Assembly: GCA_003021975.1 (NCBI GenBank)
Contig: PXRR01000008.1
Coordinates: 1-51,109, forward strand
Length of the DNA: 51,109 nucleotides
Direction: 5' to 3'
Source: Halobacteriales archaeon QS_5_70_17
Lineage (GTDB): Archaea; Halobacteriota; Halobacteria; Halobacteriales; Haloarculaceae
Shown here: positions 44,678 through 51,109 of the stretch, one piece after another
Layout of the letters: the number at the start of each line of letters is the position of its first letter
Numbering within the stretch: the stretch's first letter is position 1
Notes under the pieces: model-generated
Seen by the model: the letters and a program-made list of their open reading frames with translations, nothing else
Database searches by the model: none
What the model was told of the DNA's origin: nothing
Position numbers and translations under genes: made by a program

Positions 44678-46191
44678 CCGCCACCCCCGGCGGCCGCGGC
44701 CTCGGTGGCCGCCTCGCCGCCCTCGCTCTGGGGATCGATCGCGTCGCGGATCCCGTCGCCCAGGGCGTTGAACGCCGTCACGACGAGCACGATCAGCACG
44801 CCCGGGATCAGCGCGATGTGCCACGACTGGGTGGCGACGTACGACCGCCCGCCGGCGACCGCCCGTCCCCACTCGGGGGTCGGCGGGTTGATGCCGATCC
44901 CCAGGAACGACAGCGCCGACGTGGTGATGATGACGCCGCCGATGGTCAGCGACCCGTAGATCAGGAGGTAGCCGAGGATGTACGGCAGCATGTGCTTGCG
45001 CATGGTGGCGTCGGCCCGCTGGCCGTAACTGCGCGCGGCGTCGACCCACTCCTGCTCGGCGACCTGGAAGGCGGGGCCGCGCACCGACCGCCACAGCCCC
45101 GGCCAGTAGATGAAGCCGAACGCCAGCGCGATCAGCAACCCGCCGTTGTAGAAGGTCGCGAGCCAGTGATCGCTGAAGATCACCGAGACGAGGATCAGCA
45201 GCAGGATCGCGGGGATCGCCTGGATCGAGTCGCTCACGAGCACCACCGAGAGGTCGGCCAGCCCCTTGTAGTAGGCCGTCACCAGTCCGAAGGTCGCGGC
45301 GATGAACCCGCTGATCCCGATGGCGAGCAGGCCGATGAACAGCGACACGCGCGCGCCGTAGGCCATGAAGGTGAACAGGTCGCCCCCGGGGTTGGCCATC
45401 GTCCCGAAGGGATGGAACCGCCCGAAGTCGTCGTACTCCATCGGACCCGTGTTGTACTCGGGGTCCGACCCGCCCTGGGAGGCCGACTGGAGGTTCGCGT
45501 CGCCGACCGCGATCGACTGCACCTCGCCGCTGCCCTCCTCGAGGTACTGGATCTCGTACTCGTAGGGGCTGATCACGTTCCGCTCGTAGGTCGTCGGCGA
45601 GACCGTCGGCGCGAATAGCGCCAGGCCGACGAACAACACGACGACGACCAGTCCGAACTGCCCCCACCGGTGGCCCCGGAGCCGCCGGACGACGTCGTCG
45701 CGGGGGGTCCAGTCCGCCTGCCGGTAGTGCTCGACGAACAGCCGGTAGCCGTACCAGACCCAGTAGAGGAACCCGAAAAGGTACGCGTAGACCAGCAGGA
45801 CGCGCAGTCCCCAGGCGACCGCCGGCGGGAGCCCCAGGAAGGTCCCCGCCCAGGGGCCGTCCGGGGCGACCTTGTGACCCTGGTTGGGAACCAGTTCCCG
45901 GGAGAGCAGCGTCGGGATCGACTCGGCGACGCCGCGCGCGCTCGCGAGCAGGTCGGCGACGGTTCCGCCGATCGCGGGCGCGACCGGTCCCGGTCCCGCC
46001 ACGGCGCCGGCGACCGCCGCCACGGCCCCGGCGACCGCCGCGAGCAGGTCGACGGCGACCGTCGCGACGGCCCCGAACTCCGCGAGCACGAACAGCGCGA
46101 CCCCGGCGACCCACAGCGCCGCGGGTCGGGGGTTCGCAGCGATCCGGTCGCCCAGCGGTACCTCGTCGGTGTGTGTCTGTCGTTCGCTCAT
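44674..46191 (-). CDS. Peptide-type ABC transporter permease, DppC-like, with N-terminal extension
   Basis: A 505-residue permease; typical DppC is near 300. Residues 1-150 add two or three hydrophobic segments (WVAGVALFVLAEFGAVATVA, then VDLLAAVAGAVAAVAGAV, and GLRVLLVYAYLFGFLYWVWY). The core begins with a membrane segment (GLVVVVLFVGLALFAPTVSP), an extracytoplasmic loop of about 90 residues, and HPFGTMANPGGDLFTFMAYG, a DppC signature. The EAA-type loop is EQEWVDAARSYGQRADATMR, and the end has SFLGIGINPPTPEWGRAVAG. It pairs with the DppB-like permease. Confidence 0.92.
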   Translation of the reverse strand: MSERQTHTDEVPLGDRIAANPRPAALWVAGVALFVLAEFGAVATVAVDLLAAVAGAVAAVAGAVAGPGPVAPAIGGTVADLLASARGVAESIPTLLSRELVPNQGHKVAPDGPWAGTFLGLPPAVAWGLRVLLVYAYLFGFLYWVWYGYRLFVEHYRQADWTPRDDVVRRLRGHRWGQFGLVVVVLFVGLALFAPTVSPTTYERNVISPYEYEIQYLEEGSGEVQSIAVGDANLQSASQGGSDPEYNTGPMEYDDFGRFHPFGTMANPGGDLFTFMAYGARVSLFIGLLAIGISGFIAATFGLVTAYYKGLADLSVVLVSDSIQAIPAILLLILVSVIFSDHWLATFYNGGLLIALAFGFIYWPGLWRSVRGPAFQVAEQEWVDAARSYGQRADATMRKHMLPYILGYLLIYGSLTIGGVIITTSALSFLGIGINPPTPEWGRAVAGGRSYVATQSWHIALIPGVLIVLVVTAFNALGDGIRDAIDPQSEGGEAATEAAAAGGGG

Positions 46192-46192
46192 G

Positions 46193-47224
46193 TCACTCGT
46201 ACCCGATCCGCGGATCGATCACGGTGTACAGGAAGTCCTGCAGGATGTTGATGCTCAGCGTGAACAGCACGAAGATGAAGATCAGCGACCCGGCCAGCGG
46301 GAGGTCGCCCTGGATCGCGGCGTCGAAGAACAGCTTCCCGAGCCCGTTGATCCCGAAGACCGTCTCGACGATGACCGACCCGCCGATCAGGATGAACGCC
46401 TCGGCGGTGATCACCGGCACTAGCGGGATGAGGGCGTTGCGGAAGACGTGCTTCCAGACGATGATCCCCGCGGGCACTCCCTTCGCGCGGGCCGTCTCGA
46501 CGTAGTTCGAGTTGATCGTCTCCAGGACGGCGGTCCGACCGATGCGCATCTCGTTGCCCATCGAGGCCGACCCGAGCACGAGCGCCGCCGGCAGGACCCA
46601 CTTGACGTTCCGGAGGTAGCCGTCGACGGTGCCGACGTCCTGTAGCGGCGGCGCGGTGACGACGTTGACCTCGATGCCGAGCCACGTCGCCCAGTCGAAG
46701 GCGCCGCCGGTGAGCTGGTTCGACTGGACGAGCAGGGCGATCAGGATGATTCCGAGCCAGAAGTTCGGCATCGCCCGCCAGACGATCCCGCCGAACGAGG
46801 CGGCGTAGTCCGAGGGGGTGTTGGGGTTCAGGCCGGCGTAGAACCCCAGCGGGATCCCGACCAGGATCGCGACCAGCACCGACCAGAACCCCAGCCAGAG
46901 CGTCCGGGGGGCCCGGCTGGCGATCAGCTCCGTTACCGACGTCCCCCGGCTGATGACCCACGACTGTCCGAGGTCGAAGACTAGGAGGCTCGTCATGAAG
47001 TCGACGTACTGCTTCCAGAGGGGGATCGGGTTCCCCTGGGCGTCGATGAGGCCGATGCTGCGGGCGACCGCGCGCCTGTACTGGGGGTCGTTCTGGGTCC
47101 CGACGATGGCGGAGACCGGATCGGTCGGCCCGACCCGCAGGATCAGGAAGACGATCGACATCGCGAACAGTAAGACGGGGACCGTGAGCACGAGCCGTCG
47201 GAGGAAGTAGCTCCACCGGCTCAT
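46193..47224 (-). CDS. Peptide-type ABC transporter permease, DppB-like
   Basis: A 343-residue permease with six membrane segments. MSRWSYFLRRLVLTVPVLLF is the typical DppB first segment. It is followed by VGPTDPVSAIVGTQ, a loop, and LGQSWVISRGTSVTELIASR. The EAA loop is YVETARAKGVPAGIIVWKHV, with FRNALIPLVPVITAEAFILI after it and GLGKLFFDAAIQGDLPLAG near the end. It is 1 base from the DppC-like gene. Its ATG overlaps the stop of a possible 21-residue leader ORF. Confidence 0.94.
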   Translation of the reverse strand: MSRWSYFLRRLVLTVPVLLFAMSIVFLILRVGPTDPVSAIVGTQNDPQYRRAVARSIGLIDAQGNPIPLWKQYVDFMTSLLVFDLGQSWVISRGTSVTELIASRAPRTLWLGFWSVLVAILVGIPLGFYAGLNPNTPSDYAASFGGIVWRAMPNFWLGIILIALLVQSNQLTGGAFDWATWLGIEVNVVTAPPLQDVGTVDGYLRNVKWVLPAALVLGSASMGNEMRIGRTAVLETINSNYVETARAKGVPAGIIVWKHVFRNALIPLVPVITAEAFILIGGSVIVETVFGINGLGKLFFDAAIQGDLPLAGSLIFIFVLFTLSINILQDFLYTVIDPRIGYE

Positions 47225-47286
47225 CGATCACTCCCGCTTCCGTGGCGCGGGCGGCCCCGCTCGCCGCCGTGGTCGGCGTCTGTCAT
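47221..47286 (-). CDS. Possible 21-residue leader ORF before the DppB-like gene
   Basis: ATG at 47286 opens MTDADHGGERGRPRHGSGSD and one more Arg, and its TGA overlaps the DppB-like ATG as ATGA. AT-rich stretches (GAATTTTT 47302-47309 and CAATTAT 47318-47324) upstream could be promoter elements. This may couple translation. The rest of the 47287-47388 gap holds no other gene. Confidence 0.3.
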   Translation of the reverse strand: MTDADHGGERGRPRHGSGSDR

Positions 47287-47388
47287 AGTAGGCTTGGCGC
47301 TGAATTTTTCGTTGCGGCAATTATGGCTTTCGTCTCCCGGTACGCTGGCCGCTCGCCGATCAGTCGAGAGAACGGCTGACGAGCGGGA

Positions 47389-49308
47389 TTAGCTGTCGCT
47401 TCCGCTCTCGTTCCCGGGCGGCGTGCCCGTGACTGTCCCGCGGCCCTCCTGTTCCTTCCAGAAGGTGTTGTACTTCTGCCGGGACGGCCCCATCGCGCCG
47501 AACTCGGGCGCGTGGAGGTACTTGTAGCTGAACCGCTCGGTGGCCCCGTGGAAGGCGTTGATCAGGACGGCGTCCTCCCAGTTGGCCTCCTCCATCTGGA
47601 CGTAGGCGTCGGCGCGGGCCTGCTGGGCCTCGTCGGTCGGCTCGGGGTTGTCCTGGATGGTCTGCCAGGCCTCGGCGGCCTGCTGGGAGGCCTCAGTCTC
47701 CTCCTCGCGACCCCAGTTGGTGTAGGTCAGCACGCCCGTCTCGCCGGTGTACGTGTTCGAGGGGTTGATGAGCTGGAGGAAGTTGTCCGGCGCCGGCCAG
47801 TCGGCGATCCAGCCCAGCGTGTACGCATCGAGGTCGCCGCTCTTCCCGCGCTCGAGCAGCGTGGAGAACTGCGCCGACTCGATGCTCACGTCGACGTGGG
47901 CCGACCCGAGCTTCTGGCTGAGGATCTGGGCGATCTCGCTCCAGACCTGGGACTCGTAGTGGGTGAACTGGAGTTCGAAGGTGTTGTCCTCGCCGTAGCC
48001 GGCCTCCTCCATGACCTGCCGGGCGGACTCGACGTCGGAGCCCGTCCCGTAGGGGTAGGCCTCCTCGACGTGGCTGTCGTACTCGCTGCCCTCGCCGGGG
48101 TAGATCAGCGGCGGCGTGAGGTGGTAGGCCGGCTGCTGGCGGTCCTTGAACACCTGCGTCGAGAGGCTCTCCTGGTTGGTCGCGTACGCGACCGCCTGCC
48201 GGACCGGCTTGGGCACCTTCGCGGTGTTGAACGCGAAGTAGTACGTCGACACCTCGGGCACCTTCAGGTAGTCGACGGTCTCGCCGTTGGCCTGGAAGGG
48301 CCCGTACTCGCCGACCGTCCGGCCGACGTCGTCGGTCTCGGTGTTCTTGACCTTGTTCCGGGAGTACTTCGCCGTCGGCACCTCGAACGTGTCGACGTTC
48401 TGCTCCATCGCGTACTGGAACCGCGCCTCGTCGTCCTCGATGACCTGCCAGTGGACGTTCTCGACGTAGGCCGTCTCGCCGTGGTAGTCGTCGTAGCGGG
48501 TCGCGTCGGCGGAGGTCCCCGTCTCCCAGTTGTCGAACTCGAAGGGACCGGCGCCGACGGGGTTGTTCTGCGCGAAGTCGGTGTACTCCTGGGTAGGCTG
48601 GACCTCGCCGTCCTGCTGGTCGTACTCGCTCTGGATATCGCCCGCCACGGCCCCCTCCGGGACCGCCGCGAACGACGAGTACGCCAGCATCTGCAGCGAG
48701 GCGTGGAACGGCTCCTGGAGGGTGATCGTCAGCGTCGAATCGTCCTCGGCCTCGACGGCCAGCGAGTCGGCGACGTAGTTGCCGTCCCCGTCGGTCTCGT
48801 GGGCGACGCCCAGCGAGTCGAGGATGAAGTACGACCGCACGGAGTGTGGCGAGCGGGCCAGCCGCTCGAAGGAGGAGACGAAGTCCCCCGCGGTGACCTG
48901 GTCGCCGTTGTGGAAGGTCGCGTCCTTCAGCGAGAAGGTGTACTCGGTGAAGTCGTCGCTGCGCTGGTAGTCCTCGGCGAGGAGCTGCTCGACGCTGGTC
49001 TCGCCGTTGGGGTAGTTCATCAGGCCGTCGAAGACCTGCTGGACGACCTGCCCGGAGGCCGTGTCGCCGGCCGCGACCGGGTCGAAGGTCGTGATCGTCG
49101 AGTTGATCTTCCGGTAGGTGCCGCCCTCCTGAGGATCGCCGCCGTCGCCGCCGCTGCCGCCGCCGCTTCCGTTCCCCGAGCCGTTACCGGACCCGTCGCC
49201 GCCGTCACCGCCGTCGCCGCCCATACAGCCCGCTAGCGCGGCCGCGCCGGCCGCGCCGCCGGTCGCTTCCAGGAAGCGCCGGCGGGTGCAATCGTTACTG
49301 TCTGTCAT
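47389..49308 (-). CDS. Peptide-type ABC transporter substrate-binding lipoprotein (SBP family 5)
   Basis: A 639-residue extracytoplasmic receptor. A twin-arginine signal (TRRRFLEATGGAAGAAALAG) ends in lipobox LAGC, and a Gly/Asn/Ser linker of about 35 residues follows. The SBP_bac_5 fold begins GGTYRKINSTITTFDPVAAG and includes VVQQVFDGLMNYPNGETSVE and YTFSLKDATFHNGDQVTAGD with FVSSFERLA, then GAGPFEFDNWE and YAFNTAKVPKPVRQAVAYAT. It binds a peptide or other oligomeric solute; the substrate is not predictable. It is the first gene of the minus-strand operon, 164 bases before the DppB-like gene. Confidence 0.94.
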   Translation of the reverse strand: MTDSNDCTRRRFLEATGGAAGAAALAGCMGGDGGDGGDGSGNGSGNGSGGGSGGDGGDPQEGGTYRKINSTITTFDPVAAGDTASGQVVQQVFDGLMNYPNGETSVEQLLAEDYQRSDDFTEYTFSLKDATFHNGDQVTAGDFVSSFERLARSPHSVRSYFILDSLGVAHETDGDGNYVADSLAVEAEDDSTLTITLQEPFHASLQMLAYSSFAAVPEGAVAGDIQSEYDQQDGEVQPTQEYTDFAQNNPVGAGPFEFDNWETGTSADATRYDDYHGETAYVENVHWQVIEDDEARFQYAMEQNVDTFEVPTAKYSRNKVKNTETDDVGRTVGEYGPFQANGETVDYLKVPEVSTYYFAFNTAKVPKPVRQAVAYATNQESLSTQVFKDRQQPAYHLTPPLIYPGEGSEYDSHVEEAYPYGTGSDVESARQVMEEAGYGEDNTFELQFTHYESQVWSEIAQILSQKLGSAHVDVSIESAQFSTLLERGKSGDLDAYTLGWIADWPAPDNFLQLINPSNTYTGETGVLTYTNWGREEETEASQQAAEAWQTIQDNPEPTDEAQQARADAYVQMEEANWEDAVLINAFHGATERFSYKYLHAPEFGAMGPSRQKYNTFWKEQEGRGTVTGTPPGNESGSDS

Positions 49309-49460
49309 TCCACCCCTCCGTATTCGACAGCTGTTGATAAGACTGCTGTTCGCGCCTCGCTGTCGCCCCGCACGGTCGATCCGCGATCAGTTGCACTCCT
49401 AAATGACATACGTCCACACGGGGAAACGAACTCCTCGCGACGACTTAGTACCGCTATTGG

Positions 49461-49478
49461 GTGAAACGCGCGTTTCAC
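49461..49478. promoter_or_regulatory. Perfect 18-bp palindrome in the divergent intergenic region
   Basis: GTGAAACGCGCGTTTCAC lies between the peptide-receptor gene (49308, minus) and the small gene at 49535 (plus). A related GCGTTTC recurs at 49490-49496. It is placed about 24 bases upstream of the small gene's TATA-like GTTTATGA (49503-49510). The binding protein is unknown. Confidence 0.6.
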
Positions 49479-49502
49479 TCACGACCTTTCGCGTTTCGAC
49501 AC

Positions 49503-49510
49503 GTTTATGA
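49503..49510 (+). promoter_or_regulatory. TATA-like element of the small gene at 49535
   Basis: GTTTATGA centred about 28 bases before the ATG at 49535, the spacing of a leaderless transcript. Confidence 0.5.
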
Positions 49511-49534
49511 CTGGGTGACAGGTAGTGACACAGC

Positions 49535-49696
49535 ATGACGGCCGATCCGGCGACGGCTGATCCCGACGGCGACTGCGAGGTGATGGCTGCGGTCGACGGT
49601 TCCGAGGACCGCTTCGTGATCGCCGAACTCTGCCGCGACGAAGCCTGGCTCTCGGCCTCTCTCGGGGACGCCGTGACCGTCCGGGACCATCGGTAG
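49535..49696 (+). CDS. Small conserved-looking protein, 53 residues
   Basis: ATG 49535 opens a 53-codon frame with MTADPATADPDGDCEVMAAV, SEDRFVIAELCRDEAWLSAS and LGDAVTVRDHR to TAG at 49694-49696. It is acidic and contains two Cys that are not in a zinc-finger arrangement. FVIAxLCRDxAWLS looks like a small haloarchaeal protein family, but no function is known to me. Support comes from a TATA element at leaderless spacing, haloarchaeal composition and the following gene 38 bases downstream on the same strand. Confidence 0.65.
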   Translation: MTADPATADPDGDCEVMAAVDGSEDRFVIAELCRDEAWLSASLGDAVTVRDHR

Positions 49697-49734
49697 TGAG
49701 AAGGCTGATTACGCGGTAACGACTTGCCCACCCA

Positions 49735-50358
49735 ATGCCCACCCCCGGTACCTGGAAGCGCGACTTCGCGAGCGGCCTCATCGTCCTCGGTCCGCTGCTC
49801 GTCACGCTGTACATCATCCGGTGGTTCTTCGTCCGCCTCGCGGATCTGACGCTGTTCGGCATCGACAACCCCTACCAGCGGGTCGCGCTCCTGCTCGTGT
49901 TCTTCACGCTGCTGGTCTTCTCGGTGGGCTACCTGATGCGGACGACCTTCGGGAACGTCATCGAGAGCGGCATCGACTCGACGATGAACCGCCTGCCGGG
50001 GCTCCGGGTGATCTACAACGCCTCCAAGATGGCAGTCGAGACCGCCGTCGCGGGGCCCGAGGACCTCCAGACGCCGGTCAAACTCGAACCGTGGCCGGGA
50101 ATGCGCATGACAGCGTTCAAGACCGGCAAGACGACCACGGACGGCCGCGACGTGCTCTTTCTCCCGACCGCGCCCAACATCACGACGGGGTTCGTCATCG
50201 AGGTCGACCCCGACGAGTACACCCCGACCGACGAGACCGTCGAGACGGCGCTCACGCGCATCCTCAGCGCCGGCTTCGGCGAGTCGGGCGACCGCGGGAT
50301 CCCGATCGACGTCACCGAGGAACCCGACGACGGCCGCGCGTACGCCGACTCCGACTGA
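49735..50358 (+). CDS. DUF502 family membrane protein
   Basis: A 207-residue protein of the DUF502 family. Two N-terminal membrane segments (DFASGLIVLGPLLVTLYIIR and RVALLLVFFTLLVFSVGYLM) are followed by a cytoplasmic domain with IESGIDSTMNRLPGLRVIYN, FKTGKTTTDGRDVLFLPTAP and NITTGFVIEVDPDEYTPTDE. LPGLRxIYN and PTAPNxTTGF are family hallmarks. The function of the family is not established. The C-terminus is acidic. It follows the small gene on the same strand and is convergent with the proline dehydrogenase gene. Confidence 0.9.
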   Translation: MPTPGTWKRDFASGLIVLGPLLVTLYIIRWFFVRLADLTLFGIDNPYQRVALLLVFFTLLVFSVGYLMRTTFGNVIESGIDSTMNRLPGLRVIYNASKMAVETAVAGPEDLQTPVKLEPWPGMRMTAFKTGKTTTDGRDVLFLPTAPNITTGFVIEVDPDEYTPTDETVETALTRILSAGFGESGDRGIPIDVTEEPDDGRAYADSD

Positions 50359-50404
50359 CACTGCCCCGACGCCGTCGATCGCCCCGCCCGGGAGCCCCGA
50401 ATCG

Positions 50405-51109
50405 CTATCCGCCCGCGACCGCCCGCAGCGCGAACGCCAGGTTCTCCCTGCGTTCCGCCACCCGCCGCGAGAAGTAGGCCAGCCACTTCCGGCCGAACGG
50501 CGCGTACTGGTAGACGTCGTAGTCCTCGGCCAGTTCGAACTGGAGGTCCTCGCGGACGCCCATCAGCATCTGGATCTCGAAGTCGGTGCCGTGGGTCTCG
50601 TGGTGGTCGATCGCCGCCTCGATCAGCGCCCGGTCGTGAGTCCCCACCGCGACCGTTCCGTCGTACTCCCGGAAGAGGAACTCGAGGTGCTCGCGGTAGG
50701 CCTCGTCGACCCGGTCGCGGTCGCGGTAGCCCCCGCCCTCGGGGGGCGTGTAGGCGCCTTTCACCAGCCGGAGCTTCCCGGGGTAGTCGACGAGTTCGGC
50801 GAGGTCGTCGCCGGTCCGCGCGAGGTTCGCCTGCACGCACAGTCCCACCCGCGGGTACTCCGAGACCACCGCTTCGAAGGTCCGGACCGTCGGGTCGACG
50901 GTCTCGGGGTCCTCCATGTCCATCCAGACGAAGACGTCGTGTTTTCGGGCGGTCCGGACGATGTCGCGCACGTTCTCCGCGAGCACCTCTTGGCCGACTC
51001 CCAGGCCGACCTGCGAGGGCTTCACCGAGACGCAGGTCCCGAGGTCGGTCTTCCCGACGTCCTCGATCAGCCGCCGGTAGACGGCGGTGTCGGCGTCGGC
51101 CGGCGCCCG
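50405..51109 (-). CDS. Proline dehydrogenase (5' end outside window)
   Basis: The C-terminal 234 residues of an FAD-dependent enzyme that oxidises proline to pyrroline-5-carboxylate. The visible part includes VFVWMDMEDPETVDP, VGLCVQANLARTGDDLAELV, LVKGAYTPPEGGGYRDRDRV (KGAY motif) and VGTHDRALI. EIQMLMGVREDL and DVYQYAPFGRKWLAYFSRRV (QYxPFG..W..Y..RR) are the substrate- and FAD-binding end of the family. The frame is open to the right edge, so ATG 51025 is internal and the gene begins beyond base 51109. Confidence 0.92.
   Translation of the reverse strand, partial: RAPADADTAVYRRLIEDVGKTDLGTCVSVKPSQVGLGVGQEVLAENVRDIVRTARKHDVFVWMDMEDPETVDPTVRTFEAVVSEYPRVGLCVQANLARTGDDLAELVDYPGKLRLVKGAYTPPEGGGYRDRDRVDEAYREHLEFLFREYDGTVAVGTHDRALIEAAIDHHETHGTDFEIQMLMGVREDLQFELAEDYDVYQYAPFGRKWLAYFSRRVAERRENLAFALRAVAGG

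Noticed and set aside
43187-46114. A 975-codon minus-strand frame
   Set aside because: Only the part from ATG 44677 is a protein (the DppD-like ATPase); the upstream half is an out-of-frame reading of the DppC-like gene.

Overview
This window is chromosomal DNA from a haloarchaeon (class Halobacteria). The base composition is very GC-rich. The encoded proteins are strongly acidic (Asp/Glu-rich), exported proteins carry twin-arginine lipoprotein signals, and many genes have a TATA box about 26 bases before the start codon, as in leaderless archaeal transcripts. The gene content agrees: PurO, Hel308, Hef, Cgi121, a haloarchaeal-type malate dehydrogenase and a class III PHA synthase locus with PhaR and PhaP. 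The PHA locus resembles those of Haloarcula and Haloferax relatives, but I cannot assign a genus.

Layout. 1-3353: phosphate ABC transporter (pstS, pstC, partial pstA, minus strand). 3542-4285: purO and tRNA-Gln(CTG). 4540-15521: an unusual stretch with three paralogues of the GCS2 (glutamate-cysteine ligase 2, YbdK-like) fold, interleaved with a GIDE-like membrane protein (frameshifted), a cupin, an MFS transporter, a HAD hydrolase, a peroxiredoxin, an NmrA-like protein and membrane proteins. 15544-20031: a short-chain dehydrogenase, then an iron/siderophore ABC uptake operon preceded by DtxR-type palindromes. 20097-22027: a LOG/TIGR00725-family gene cut in two by a TnpB-only IS200/IS605-type element. 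22065-26993: polyhydroxyalkanoate locus (phaB, phaC, phaE, phaP, phaR and a divergent MaoC-type hydratase). 26998-35662: cgi121 and hel308, ferredoxin, malate dehydrogenase, a zinc-ribbon protein, an alpha/beta hydrolase and hef. 35778-37019: a decayed cation/proton antiporter and a TrkA-C fragment. 37020-41478: dolichol kinase-like protein, glyS, a CBS protein and two hypothetical proteins. 41479-49308: a five-gene peptide-type ABC transporter. 49535-51109: a small conserved-looking protein, a DUF502 membrane protein and partial proline dehydrogenase.

Functional themes are import (phosphate, iron chelates, peptides), carbon storage, and genome maintenance (Hel308, Hef). The least explained content is the trio of GCS2-fold enzymes. 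Haloarchaea are known to use gamma-glutamylcysteine as a major thiol, so extra ligases near a peroxiredoxin are suggestive, but their substrates cannot be read from sequence. The clearest event in the window is the insertion of the TnpB element: removing it rejoins the host gene exactly in frame. Several indel-type disruptions (around 6840, 35850, 36100 and 36820) may be real decay or assembly errors. No intergenic gap exceeds about 300 bases.
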